Shown here: positions 1-11,394 of the stretch, in pieces | Numbering within the stretch: position 1 is the stretch's first letter | Layout: every line of letters begins with the position of its first letter | Origin: Heligmosomoides polygyrus polygyrus | Lineage: Eukaryota > Nematoda > Chromadorea > Rhabditida > Heligmosomidae | Length of the DNA: 64,000 bases | Direction of reading: 5' to 3' | NCBI GenBank assembly: GCA_947396885.1 | Contig: OX377206.1 | Coordinates: 22,439,114 to 22,503,113, forward strand | Notes under the pieces: generated by a model | Seen by the model: the letters and a program-made list of their open reading frames with translations, nothing else | The model's database searches: none | Told to the model about the DNA's origin: nothing | Position numbers and translations under genes: made by a program

Positions 1-125
1 CGTGCTAGTATTTATTTTCAGCAGCCTGTAATAGTACAGAAATGCTATCTACCTCTTAAAACGCACAACCATTAGCTCGTAAGTGATTTAATGTTTATTT
101 TTTATTCGTTGTTGTATTTCGAAGG

Positions 126-415
126 GCCCGTGTAGCAGTCCAAAGAGGTGCCGACTGCGCGTGCACCAGATACCTTGTTCTTGGCTTGGATTTCCTGTAC
201 AGGCTAACAAATCACTCCGGGCTCGATGAATTGGTAGCAGACTTGTCTGGGAAGGATATAGCGCTGGCATGTTTATCGCGAGCCACAGCAAGGCATTGTA
301 TGGCCAAATACGCATTGAAATCACCTCCTCGACACCTCGTAGAAGTAGAATGCATGGCGCAACCCAAGAAGGGATTGAGTGGCGCCTTTTTTGTCATTTA
401 TCCTGTATTTCGACA
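126..415 (+). repeat. tRNA-derived SINE, family copy 1
   Basis: The block begins with a box-A-like GTGTAGCAGTCCAAAGAGG and a weak box-B-like GGCTTGGATTTCC, as in RNA polymerase III SINE heads. It continues with the body shared by six other copies in the window (landmarks CAGACTTGTCTGGGAAGG and CCAAATACGCATT) and ends in a T-rich TTTATCCTGT tail. This copy has diverged promoter boxes and is probably inactive. ORFs crossing it are incidental. Confidence 0.7.
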
Positions 416-671
416 GCGTGACAACCGTTGTTTCCGTTCCGTTAAAATCTGGACCAACGATTCCGTCAAACAATCGAAGAATTTTAAGCTGACTTAGAGA
501 TAGGAGGGAACTCCAACGAGAAAGTCTGCGTGCAATTGAGCGGCGAGCATAAAAAGAGTGCAAATCAACGGCTGTCAGTTTGTGCACGTGTGCTTGGCTC
601 CGCGGTCTAGTCAGACGTTGAGCAACATCGGCATCAAACTGACACCGTCTTACCTTGCAGGAGGGTGTCAA

Positions 672-770
672 CGTGATGCTACTGCTGGAGACACTACTGC
701 AAATAAGTGATCAAAGAGCCACTGGTGCTGCTGCTAGAGACACCCTTGCAGTGTTAGTGGTCAAACAGCG
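672..770 (+). repeat. About 48-bp tandem repeat, two diverged units before a gap
   Basis: Two adjacent diverged units share the order GTG..CTRCTGCTRGAGACAC..CTTGCA..AGTG.TCAAA. The array runs towards the N gap that starts at 819, so the gap may hide more units. It is open in one frame, but nothing identifies it as coding. Confidence 0.4.
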
Positions 771-818
771 TCTTGATCGTTTTTCAACTTTGCTGATGGA
801 TCGTCTGCAATCAACTGG

Positions 819-1018
819 NNNNNNNNNNNNNNNNNNNNNNNNNNNNNNNNNNNNNNNNNNNNNNNNNNNNNNNNNNNNNNNNNNNNNNNNNNNNNNNNNN
901 NNNNNNNNNNNNNNNNNNNNNNNNNNNNNNNNNNNNNNNNNNNNNNNNNNNNNNNNNNNNNNNNNNNNNNNNNNNNNNNNNNNNNNNNNNNNNNNNNNNN
1001 NNNNNNNNNNNNNNNNNN
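819..1018. other. Assembly gap, 200 N
   Basis: Exactly 200 N, the usual placeholder for a gap of unknown size. Any ORF crossing it is meaningless. Confidence 0.99.
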
Positions 1019-2735
1019 GGGCGCTTTCGAATTCGGCCAGTTATTTACTACAATCGTCAGTGATTTGACTAGTCTAACGTGGCACAAGAGTTCTGGTCGC
1101 AGCGAGACATTCTGTAACAACGACTTGCAAACCAGTTGTTGCTCTTGGTATCATTCCAAAGCTGTCTCTGTCATCTCGCTTTATTTTGTCCGTGTCATCG
1201 TCAGAGAGCACAGCACCCAACCAAAAACCAAGTTCATTTTTCGAGCATGTGCCGTCTGCCCTCTAAGTACCGTTTCTCTTCATATGTTTCAAAAGCTGTT
1301 TCGTCTCGGTCGTCTCTGTTTACTTATGCTTAGTAGGGATAACGACCGATATTTGATTAGAATTCCACTCGTACTCCACAGGGTGATACAAGGAGCTCTT
1401 CACCAGCAAAATCGTAAAGCTAACCAAAGCCTGCTGTCAACGCTGTTGAAATCGTCGTTGGAGGCCACTGGGTGTGACAGATGGTGGTGACCATCAGGTC
1501 ACCCCAAAAGTGGTAACCAGGGATGCCGCCGTTACTATAGAACAGAACGATAGTACAAGGACTTTCATGTGTTCTACTCCACTGTGCTAGCTCTAGCTTA
1601 AAAAATAAAATGATATGCTAAAAAATTATAAAAAATCAATGCCTCATTACATCATGTTTTGATGAGAATGTTATCGAACTGTGAAGGATTTAGCTCTGGA
1701 AGTTTTGTGAAAAAAATGCAATGAAAGCAGCTTCTCACTCGGTTTTAGAAGCATTTTTTGACCATTGGCGAATATGTCTTATTTCTGTTTCCGTGTTTCG
1801 TATATACCTGCCGTTTTCGAGCCTTTGATTCCCAACTTTCTTCTTCCGCTTTTTCTAAGGAAATAATCCGCATGTTCGTGGTTGTAACCCTGGATACTCC
1901 ACGAAGTTAAGCAGCCGACACGAAGGTAAAATATGCGGATGACTAGAAGTGGTGTAGGTGAGGAAGTTCTACCTTTCGACTTTCTACCATTTGACTTGAC
2001 GTCTTCGGCGATGTACGCTGAACTGCACACAAGTACTGTAGAGTTTAAAATATCAAACTCATCATCTGTTGAAATAAGCCCAAGGCCTTTCGAAATGGAG
2101 GTTTATACTTTGTATACATGCACTTACAGCTGCATTGAAGAATGCCTGAGTTTGCCGCGGCCGGGATAAGGGTGTCCATCACGGAAGAGATACATGATGC
2201 TCCACCCTCCTCCCCCACCCCCCCCCCCCCTATATTTACCTGCACTATACTTTATCAGAATGGTTTTACACGGTCAGGAAGTAGATTTGCTGGGATTTGC
2301 GTACTACGCCATTCTTCACCCAGGCAGGTGTGATGGTAGCCCAGTGACATTGGGCATCGTCCATCCTTCTTTGGGTTTGTCCGGATATAACTTCGCACTC
2401 AACGGGACGCGAGGCTGAAAAGCGTGAGAGAAACTGATGAAAGCCCAGTAGGTTGTTGCACGCTAGAACTACCTTCAAAGGCGGTTACCTCGACCTCCCT
2501 GTTTACATCAAGTCTTCGGCGGACGAAGGTCTCCATTCTTTTTCATAGCTGGTACATCAAATTCTTAGATCTGGTTTAATCGAGTTTCAGTTTCCTTATT
2601 CATTCCAATAAAGCTATAAGCAGCATGCAGTGAGGTCTGTTCCTCACGAGTTTGAAAACCGTTAGTGAAGCAGATTGTTTCAACTGCTTCCAGTCCTGTC
2701 CTCTTCTGTAGCTCAGTGTTGTGTCTGAATGACGG
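1019..2735. other. No recognisable gene
   Basis: AT-rich non-coding sequence. Several short open frames occur, but none combines a recognisable motif with splice signals. A C-rich stretch at about 2205-2230 (CCTCCCCCACCCC followed by a long C run) is one of several G/C homopolymer tracts in the window. Confidence 0.5.
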
Positions 2736-2738
2736 TAC

Positions 2739-2997
2739 CTGTGCATTGACAGATTGTGAACTACGTGTGCACATTCCCAACAAGCTGGGACGTCAGGCGA
2801 TGTCAAAGTGAGTTTGTGTAGTGAGGATGTGCTCAATTCATTCAGGATTTCAGCAGTACAATTTTTAGACAAGGACTTGTCCCTTACAGTGTCATCGCAG
2901 AGACCTCCAGTACGCATAAACGGCATTCCAGTGATTGTGTTAATCAATCCGCACGTATTCTGTGTTCTGCTACGGGATCCCGTGAAGGAAGGTTGGC
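2739..2997 (-). CDS. Candidate internal exon, unknown protein
   Basis: On the - strand an acceptor-like CATTACATAG precedes an 85-codon frame that ends at a CACAG|GTACC donor-like site (phase 2). The peptide includes TCGLINTITGMPFMRTGGLC and later PACWECAHVVHNLSMH, with five cysteines and an ordinary amino-acid mix. I do not recognise the family. No adjoining exon was found, so it may be a fossil of a transposon-encoded protein. Flanking DNA is repeat-rich, and a 42-bp tandem array lies just outside it. Confidence 0.3.
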
Positions 2998-3190
2998 CTA
3001 TGTAATGACTTGCAGTGGCCGGCAGGTGTACAGTTCAAGGTTTTGCTTTTCCCGGTCAACTTCGTTGCCATTTTAGCGACCTTGAAGGTGGACTGCGACC
3101 CGATTTCGACGGTTCGGAAAATCCTATTATATAAAAGAGGTTGCCCGTCTGTTCACGTCTTTTCATAGATGTGGCACAACAGGTGCCCGG

Positions 3191-3360
3191 GTTCGGAAGA
3201 CGTGTCACCGACGTCGAGCAGCGAGCGTCCGGATTCAGAAGACATGTCACCCATGTTGCGCAAGGGGCGTTCGGGTTCAGAAGACGTATCATTGATCTCG
3301 TTCAAAGGGTGCTCGGGTTCAGAATACGGTCGACGTCATGTCGAATGTGTCCTGGTTCAG
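3191..3360 (+). repeat. 42-bp tandem repeat, four to five units
   Basis: The motif GGTTCRGAAGACGTGTCACC recurs at 3191, 3233, 3275, 3317 and about 3355, a period of 42 bp (the last spacing is 38). 42 bp is 14 codons, so one frame encodes a serine/aspartate-rich 14-residue repeat beginning GSEDVSP. A related single unit is seen on the opposite strand near 46640-46740. Confidence 0.75.
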
Positions 3361-3379
3361 AAGAGGTGTCACCAATGTC

Positions 3380-4260
3380 GTGACCTCGAGGGGGACCAAG
3401 ACAGGGGAACCAGTAAGAACAGACCAGGTCTTCGGACAGGATTCAGAGTTTTATGGCGTCGTGCCATGAACGTGAGAGGACCAGTGGTGAGGAGGGCTGC
3501 AGAGAGGATCTCGAGGGGGGGGGCAGGACGGGAAACCAATAAAAAGGGACCGGTAACAAGGCTCAATAGGGGAGACAAGGAAGAGGACCAGGAGATGGAA
3601 CCAGGAAGGGGGCCAATAAGGACCATTAACCTAAAGGACGCCAGGCGCTCTCGTGGTACAGCTCCAAAACAAGATGGGCCGATACTCCGGCCAGCTGAAC
3701 GAATTGCGATTTCAGTTGAAACGATTTAAGCCTCTCAGCGACGCCCCCAAGTTCGGATGGCAACGTCGTCGATATCGGTGGCGAGGCACCGTAGCGAAAG
3801 CGAGCGACGCTGTGGCCCGTAGGACCGGTGAAGACGGGCAATATCCATCCATAAGGTATTCTAATTTTAGATGGCATGAATTTAAAAAAAATTGTCTTTA
3901 ATTCTATTTAAAAATGCAGTGGCTAGTTTATTCAGAATTATGGTGGGATACGAAAGTGCGAGTTCTTCTCCATTCAAAATTGACCGCATAAGCGAATTTT
4001 TTGAACTGGAAGTTTGACGCAGCTGAATTATGTAGTTTGAACCTGAATAATCGCGTACTTTAGATCTGGTTACTTCGGCTTGCCGGTGGTGTTCTTCTTG
4101 CAACATGTGAATTTCGAATTTTGAAAAAATATCCTTATGGTGGTTATAAAATGAAATAGAAATCTTTATTTAGTGCGACGGAAGTCCAATTAATGGGAAG
4201 AGTAGCCGGATGATTGGCGCTAGCTGCGTAGCTAGCGTTGAATAGCTGCCTAAACGGATC
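3380..4260. other. Purine-rich then AT-rich sequence, no gene
   Basis: 3380-3640 is strongly purine-rich on the + strand (GGGGGACCAAGACAGGGG-type sequence with a G run near 3515). It is open in one frame as an extension of the 42-bp repeat frame, but this is compositional. The rest, to 4260, is AT-rich with no motif. Confidence 0.45.
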
Positions 4261-4268
4261 GGGAAGAA

Positions 4269-4377
4269 CGACCTCGTTCGAATTCTGTTTGCTGAGAAAG
4301 CCGACTATTCGAGCTTTCTTCTGCAAACAGGATTCGAACGGGGATTCAGTGTGTGCCCCAACCCTGCGTCAGGTCTC
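4269..4377 (-). repeat. Hairpin with tRNA-like box B, possible tRNA pseudogene or SINE
   Basis: CGTTCGAATTCTGTTTGC at 4270 pairs with GCAAACAGGATTCGAACG at 4322, giving a hairpin whose two arms both contain GTTCGAATYC, a perfect polymerase III box B. On the - strand a box-A-like TGACGCAGGGTTGG lies about 30 nt upstream of the right-hand box B. A complete cloverleaf is not evident. Confidence 0.4.
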
Positions 4378-4469
4378 GGCTCAAATTCCGACAATGAGGT
4401 AAGTTAAATTAGCAGTTGGATTTCGAAGAAATACCGTCATTTTCAGCACATCACCTTTCGCGATTTCAG

Positions 4470-4727
4470 GAGCATTGGTCAGTGTCGAAGAGCAGAAGGA
4501 GCGTCGCTAGCAATACCGACGAGGTCGACAACGAGGAGCATCAGCACTTTCACCCCAATCCTCCTGCCCCTCCTGCTCACACTTTTGGCCTCCAACTACG
4601 TACAAGAACGCTGCACGAGCTAGTTGCTTGCGAACTGCTCTTGTTTTTGGATACAACCAGGCGTCTAGCGTCCGGCGTCCCTCATGTGTTTCAAAGTGAC
4701 TCCTATCAGTGTCGATCCCGCCCCTAG
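4470..4727 (+). CDS. Candidate terminal exon, unknown protein
   Basis: A good nematode acceptor (CGCGATTTCAG) at 4459-4469 is followed by 85 codons to a TAG. The peptide has a polar, charged start (EHWSVSKSRRSVASNTDEVD), then a histidine/proline stretch and a more ordinary tail. No partner exon, poly(A) signal or family motif was found. The opposite strand is also open over part of this interval, which weakens the case. Confidence 0.3.
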   Translation, partial: EHWSVSKSRRSVASNTDEVDNEEHQHFHPNPPAPPAHTFGLQLRTRTLHELVACELLLFLDTTRRLASGVPHVFQSDSYQCRSRP

Positions 4728-4859
4728 GTGTGTGTAGAGAAATGGCAACACACTCCGTGGAGACGGGACCGACAATGACGAGCATCCCTTGGAAGCGAAA
4801 TTGTCAAAAACGGGAGTTCTGCGGAGCAGCCGATCCACCGACGTCAAAAACACCACCGC

Positions 4860-5188
4860 CGTCGTTCACCACGTGAGTGTTGTGTCTCATTAGTCCTACA
4901 ATTAGTCGTGCTACTAAGGAAACGACAAGTAGACCACTTCATAAAAAAGCCGTTCTGAAGGTTTTAAGATAAGGTGATCGTAAAGGAACTCATCAAAGTC
5001 GAATTTATCTGAGTTTTTGCTTGAAAATAAAATGTGTGCTCTGTTCTGAAGCAGAAAAGTGAAGAATTGACGGCTTCTGAAAGCAGCAGCTTCGTGGAGT
5101 GAACAGTGCAGCAGATGCGGGCGTCGCTTATTCCACTTCGTGAGACATGTGAGTTTTTATTTCGAAAGAAGCGAGACGCACCACTATG
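4860..5188. other. No recognisable gene
   Basis: Intron-like or intergenic AT-rich sequence without open frames or repeats that I can name. Confidence 0.4.
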
Positions 5189-5190
5189 TA

Positions 5191-6233
5191 TTAGGTTGTC
5201 CCATAAGTCTCCGCCGTTTTTTTCAACGATTCACTGGAGATTTCGCCGGCGGTCTCTTGCATAGCGCTGCATAGCTTTCGAAAGAGAATGATTTGCTCTA
5301 TCAGGACATGTATTGCTTTTCTTTTTTCATCATGAATTTTGTCAATTTTTAGGTCGTTGAAGTGAAAAGTGAAAAAGTAGCCATTTGCGCACTTGTTCTC
5401 TCTGCTTAGGTTTGTTATCTTTTGCGCAGTTTTTTACAGCACTGGGAAGACAATGTCCTGTACTACAAGAATATGTATTGGTCCTATTTTCTCACTTGCC
5501 TTTATTGATTTTTAGGCAATCAAATTGGGAATTCCGACTTTTCCGTCCGAATTTTTAACAAAACTCCGGTTCTGTGGTTGGACTTTTTTGCTTGGTGCTA
5601 TATGTCGTTTGGAAGAGGATGCCTTGCTCAGTAAGAATTTGTGTCGCGTTTATTGGCTCACGCTGATTTCTGTCGAATATCAACAACTGAAGAAGGAGAA
5701 GGAGTTGTTGGAGAAGACGATTTTTCTCTTTTTTGCATTTTGTTGATATTCAATAGAAATCAATAAACGCAACACATATTCTTATAGAGCAGGACATTCT
5801 CTTTCGAATGACTTATAACAACAACTCAAAAAGTCCAACCATAGAGGAGCAGCTGTCGGCAAAAATAACCATCCTCCTTCGGACGTCCCAATTTGATGAC
5901 CTAAAAATCAATAAACGACAAATGAGCAAATAGGACCAACACATATTCTTGTAGTACAGAACATTGTCTTCCAAATGCTATAAAAAATTGTGTAAAATAT
6001 CACAAACCTAAGCGGAGAGAACAAGTGCGCAAATGGCTACTTTTTCACTTTTTCACTTTTCACTTCAACGACCTAAAAATTGACAAAATTCATGATGAAA
6101 AAGAAATGCAATACATGTTCTGATAGAGCAAATCATTCTCATTCGAAAGCTGTGCAGCGCTATGCAAGAGACCGCCGGCGAAATCTCCAGTGAATCGTTG
6201 AACAAAACGGCGAAGACTTATGGGACAACCTAA
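5191..6233. mobile_element. Fold-back mariner-type MITE with arms of several hundred bp
   Basis: The element starts TTAGGTTGTCCCATAAGTCT and ends with its near reverse complement, AGACTTATGGGACAACCTAA. TA dinucleotides flank it at 5189-5190 and 6234-6235, as expected of Tc1/mariner insertion. Pairing extends far inwards: the TTCAACGATTCACTGGAGAT block, a Lys-box-like AGTGAAAAAGTAGCCATTTG block and CAATAAACG blocks all recur inverted. No transposase frame remains between the arms. Confidence 0.8.
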
Positions 6234-6235
6234 TA

Positions 6236-6881
6236 GTAGAGGAGACAAACAAACAGCCACATTTCTGTGTTCTGTACTTTTCTGCTCTGTGATTCGCCAA
6301 GTTCGTACCCTACCTCTGGAGAATAATACAGCTCTTTAGATGAGTATTTCGTCTATTCCACAACTTATATTGGCCAGCGCATAGAAAGTTAGCGCTTTGT
6401 CTTTCCTAGGTGATTCAACCGTACACTGTCGTGCGACCCTGGAAGACGAGGACAACAGCAACGAGTTCTGTCAATTTTTGGCAAGCAAGGATTGATTCCG
6501 AGCTTATTGGCTCGGCGTAGCAACACAACCGTCTCTGATTCTGAAGATCTTCCATCCGACAGCGAATCCTGCTCCTTATGGCGCCTTTCCGCTCAACCAA
6601 TTTATGAGTGATAACGAGAACTTTTCTGAGATTTCATTGTCTTATCTAAAGCGCCTGCCTCGTAGTGGGCCCATATATAATAGACGTTAGAGTCCCAGTT
6701 GTATGTTTTAAATTCTAGCATTCTATGTGTTGTATTCCATTTTTGCTTGTAATTATACGGTAGTTCACGCCGTGAAATAAATAAATAAATAATATTGTAG
6801 TATATACGAGAATTTTGGTTGTTACACTTCAGTCACTACTGCAAAGGCTTCAGTGGTTTCACATATACCTATGCGTGGGAT
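6236..6881. other. No recognisable gene
   Basis: Non-coding sequence with a short AAATAAATAAATAAATAA run near 6775. No open frame with support. Confidence 0.45.
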
Positions 6882-7345
6882 CTACTTTACTTACTTTGAT
6901 GGTCCATCAGCAGGTGTTGCCCTAGCATGAACTACAGCTCTTCCATTCCGTTCGGTCTCTGGCGATTTGCCTCCAGTGTGGCAGACCACGTTCCCCAAAC
7001 CATCTCGAGGATGAGTCTGCCCATCTTGTCAGCAGTCTTCCCAGCCGCCTCTTCTTGTCTCTAGGAAGCCATTCAGTAACTTGTAGACTCCATCTGTCGA
7101 CTTTTCATCGAAGTAAGTGACCAGCCCTGCGATGTTTCGACTTCTTCATGTACTGCAATGGGTCCATCAGGCGTCACTTATCCCTTAGGTCTGGATTTCG
7201 TAAACCGAGCAGCCACTGTTGACGCAGGCTCGCCTACAGAAGATATTTTTCCAAACCGCGATGCGTCAACTGCATCGAAGAGAATGTTGCCTTCCTCTCA
7301 GGCCGAGCAGGTTTCAGCTGCGTAGCATAGTGCTGGCAGTACAAG
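6882..7345 (-). pseudogene. RTE-clade retrotransposon, 3' fragment
   Basis: On the - strand the sequence encodes the C-terminal end of an RTE ORF2-type protein in broken frames: a KHRRAGHLLR block, then LQVTEWLPRDKKRRLGRL and a TRWADS motif, as in the larger RTE copy at 26907-30075. It ends in the same ATGGTCCATCAAAGTAAGTAAAGTA-type 3' simple repeat, reading outwards at 6882. The 5' part is missing, the usual 5' truncation of LINEs. Confidence 0.75.
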
Positions 7346-7394
7346 ACGCGTTGAAGATATGTGTGGGATATCGTGCAGACAATGCGTTTGGAAT

Positions 7395-7590
7395 GCTTAC
7401 TTGACATACACGACACTTGCGGTGGTCAACCGACGGATAAGCAAGTGTTTTATCAGTCCCAGACGAGTCTGGTACCAATCCTCAGGCTCTGGATGGATGG
7501 AGGGCTTGGTTAGCATGGGCGGAAAATCTGAACCAGCAAGCTGGGATCGGCTGCACGTATAGCCGGCACCTCTTACATCTACACTCACAC
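7395..7590 (-). repeat. tRNA-derived SINE, partial copy
   Basis: Minus-strand partial copy of the SINE family, with landmarks CCAGACGAGTCTGGTACCAA and GGATGGATGGAGGGCTTGG. The polymerase III head lies at the right-hand end near 7570-7590. The 3' body is truncated at about 7395. Confidence 0.65.
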
Positions 7591-7595
7591 CTAAC

Positions 7596-8160
7596 AACAG
7601 ACACAGGAATCATTGCTATAATCAAAGGACTTCACTCTCAAGAATTGGGAGACGGTTTCGAACAGGATCACGACACTTGTTTGACAACAAGCGCACAAAA
7701 CCTGCCGCAATCATTGGCCTTCAGGTATTTCGGGCACCGCTGGTTTCCATTTCCCTCTCTCCATTCTTCGTTCGATCACATCCAGGGCGGCTCCTAGGTA
7801 CAACGTTACGCCAACTGGTTTTCAGTGCCTACTGCAAATCGCCATTGCTGCATAGGCCTTTGTCATACCATCGCTCACCCCGAGCGGCGCCTAATCATAT
7901 GCTCCCATATCGATCGGGCGGCGCGATGGAATCGATATGGGTTACGGGCGGTGGAAGATGTAGATGTGACTCTACACTTTCGATTTATGTGATTGAGTAC
8001 TTGAGAGTTAGCGCGAGGAAAACGGAAGACGTATGCGTTCGTTCTGACTACATCTGATTGACGGCCGAGCTGTTGCAAAACGCAAAGCACTGGCTTATTA
8101 GTTTTAGGAATTTTTTGAAGCGCTACATCAGTCACCCCATCAAAAATCATCAGCTGGCAG
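7596..8160. other. No recognisable gene
   Basis: Non-coding. A short imperfect palindrome (CCATATCGAT ... ATCGATATGG) lies at about 7905-7943. The ORF over 7677-8057 lacks splice support and has no conserved counterpart in the right arm. Confidence 0.4.
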
Positions 8161-11100
8161 AGTATTAACTGTTCCACTTTTGCATCTATATGTTGCAGTA
8201 AAACTTGCTCCACATTCCATTTTCAGCTGTTTGTCCCGCGTTCCGATCATTACTTAGGTTAACTACCCAACAAGGAAGAGATAACCACCAACCGGCAGCC
8301 GACGGCAGCTTTCTCATGCCGTGATCATGGTCTGACACTTGCAATTGGTTTGGCTTAGGTAAACAGTTCAACTCTGACTGTTTGACACAGTGTCTCGTTC
8401 AGCAAATGCTGGTGCAGCTGCTCTGGGTCAACGCCCACAATTCTTCGTCTTCCTCTCTTCATGAGTCCTCCCTTCTCAGATAAACAGCGCAAGGCAGAAG
8501 AAGGAAATTCGTTGTGCAGACGTTGCGCAGAAATAATCGCTCATCCGCAGCCCTTCATGCAGCTTTCGGGAGTCCTCACACATTGTCCCGAAACTTGGTT
8601 AACTACTAGATCTGCCATTTCTCCGCTAAAGATGTAGAGTCCATTGATTGATTCCTTGATCCGAGTATATGTGCACTTGGTCCCGCGACGATTACACGAT
8701 TACACGGAGCTCGTTCGAGAAGCTCGCATGGCTTGCATTTGAAGGCTACCCTGCAAACACTTGTGGCTCACGAGAAGCGTACACTTCGATTTACATGTAG
8801 TTTTCCGCTTCTCATAGCTTTGCGATTAAGAAAGCTTTTCTGTCTTCTACGTGTTTCATTCTCGCGCTTGATCCAGCCGGTGCCTTTCTCCTATTCTGTC
8901 GAGTGTCTTCATAGTGGACCTCTGCAGGGTTTAAAGACTGAGTTCCCAGTTTTTGTTGAGATTGCCCTCACGTCCTTCGATTTTGTAACGAGTGCCAAGC
9001 TAGAGCTTTCAGTGAAGGCTTCGTGAAGACTATCTACAGCCACACGGCTAAATTTGTCTCCTGAGATGACAGTCGTTCTTAAGGTATGATAACTTCTGTT
9101 TTACTTCGTTTTTGAATGGCTCTTTCGTTTTTCCTTTTGCAAGGGCTCTGCGTTTACTTTCCGCTTTTCTCCTGCTTTGCGGGTACTTCTAAACATGCCA
9201 CAGGCAAGAAGCTGGGCGGTTTCCACTGACGCATATCAGCACGTCAGCAATACTGTTCAGGTTGTCGCTTTGCTGGCGTTGTTCAAGGTCGGCTACCAGC
9301 ACCACCGTCTGGAGTGTCCGTTCTGCCGCGACGAGGCGATTTGGGAGTTATGTTTTCGGCTTATGCTCACAGTAGTCTGTTTTCAAACGCATCTTACATA
9401 GAGGACATCATAGAGGTGAGGACAGATGGAGAGCACCCCTTCATTATCACAATCCTTTCAGAACAGGCACCATTGCCCGTACAACTCACACGCGTGGAAT
9501 GCTGGCGAAGTAGTGTATCCCCCTTGTAACGCCGCGACATCTGTTAAGGTTGTCTTCAAACTTGGTTGCACCCTCATTTTTCTGTTGAGCTTGCCTTCCT
9601 CATCTTTTTTGTTGTTTGAGGTAGCGTGTAATGACTCGTGCGTAGAAATCGAGCTGCAGCTGTCAAGTTCCTCGAAAAGTGGGTTTGTTCATTCTTGCTT
9701 ATTTTCCAAGATAAGTTTCACGTAATTATCATTTCAGAGCATCTTTACCGAGGCTGTTGGCCTAATAGCTTCTTCGAGTTCCGCAATGGCCCATCTTTCA
9801 AGCATTCGAGAATGGTCGATTACGATGCTTACGGTAGGTGATGGTAGTAATTATTAGCTGGCAGTAGGCACTCTTAATGATACCCACGGTTGGAGACATT
9901 ATCTGACAGGTTCTGGGACACATATCACGCGTCTACGATCGCTGAGCATAGAGGTCACTTTAGGGTCTTGGTCCGAATGCGTAGCTGCTCAGCACATAGA
10001 ACATGTCGATTCCGTTTGGTGATGGTAGCAAGCTGAAGTGGGCGTTGCTGCGATCAAATAAAGGCCTGTCATAAAGGGCAGCAGAAGCTCGAACACAGTT
10101 GCAGTCGACTAAATAAAATAATAAAAAGGAACAACCGTGTGGAGAAGGAAGCACTCATTATGCGATTGTTATTTTCCTCTAGTGAATTTGCAGTATCCAT
10201 TCGCCGCTACCTTCGAAAACCTTGATTCTAACCAAATATTGTCTTCCGCATTTGTAGGTAGGCCTAGTTCAGTTTTTGAATTCTGTGCAGCAACACCCTA
10301 AGCTGCTCTTCATATTGGTATGCGAATTCAGTTATGAGTAGACGTGGGAATTCTGCTTAAGGCGTGCGCAGTGTTTGGATCGAAATGGCACAAAAGTAGT
10401 TAATAACCTAAAAGGCCTGCTTGGTAAGCATTTCTTGTTGGCTACAACTTCACGCGTGGATCTTGAGATGTCTAGGTTACGTATGTCCAGGTATCAATCC
10501 GTGGAAGAGCATAGGGCACCTCCCCTCTCCCTCCTAATGGAATGTTCTAAAGGCTATCGGAGGTTGGAAGGAAGAGCTCCAATTTTAGAATATTTTCTGG
10601 GGCCGAATTTATCAACGACTAAACCTGGAGGTATAAGAGGTATAAAAGGGGCATATAAGGGGTAGAGAAAGGGGCACTAGTGTTCCTAGTGTACCGCACA
10701 AAATCTTGTTCAAAATAGGTCTACTAGAGGTAATCTATTATGGGAAGAACGAATATCATAGCCGTTTTGTGCGAAAATACGTTATAAGCCCGCTATATTA
10801 AGTTCGAATCGCCCAAGGCCTTGCGAAATAGCGCGCGCTGGTAAGACACGTACATAGAGCGTGGGTCTCCTACCGATGCGCACCATAGCATGCCGTCGCT
10901 TGCAGGTGTGGCGACCAGGGATGGGCGGAATTTCTGTTTTCTGTTTTCTGTTTTCTGATTTTCTGGCCATTTTGGGCAAATTTTTTCTGTTTTCTGTTTT
11001 CTGGGAAAATGGCCAAAACTTGGCCAGAAAACAGAAAATGGAGTTGCGAACAAAATTTTATCACAGAAATCCAATAAAAAGGACCCAAAAGTATCGTAGA

Positions 11101-11394
11101 ATAGTGAGCTTGATTCCAAAATAGTGTTTCTAGAGTATCTTACATGGTAAGCATGTGGCGTTTTTTGGATGTGCTCATGTAGTAATTGCGCCATATGCTC
11201 ATGAACTATGCCGCTTTGTTTGCTTGATTGATTGTGTAAGTGCTGCTGGCAAGGAGTATAGGAGTATATCGTAGAGCATTTTTCGACTTTCATAATTTGG
11301 CTTCGTATTCTTTCGATTTTAACAGTAGTTTGGACCGTCTACGATCACTAAAAATTTTATTTTAAAACTATAAAACTAGTACTCTGAGGGCATT

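Noticed and set aside
655..1120. ORFs crossing the first N gap
   Set aside because: They consist mostly of N; no evidence of coding.
8253..8275. Second SL1-like match (GGTTAACTACCCAACAAGG)
   Set aside because: Several mismatches to SL1 and SL2, and no coding sequence after it.
8733..9026. 97-codon frame in the left arm as a full gene
   Set aside because: Only the part 8877-8928 joins in phase to the next conserved exon; the rest is not supported.
10861..11293. Frames rich in ENRKQKTEN or FLFSDF
   Set aside because: Low-complexity translation of the TTTTCTG subterminal repeats of the hAT element.
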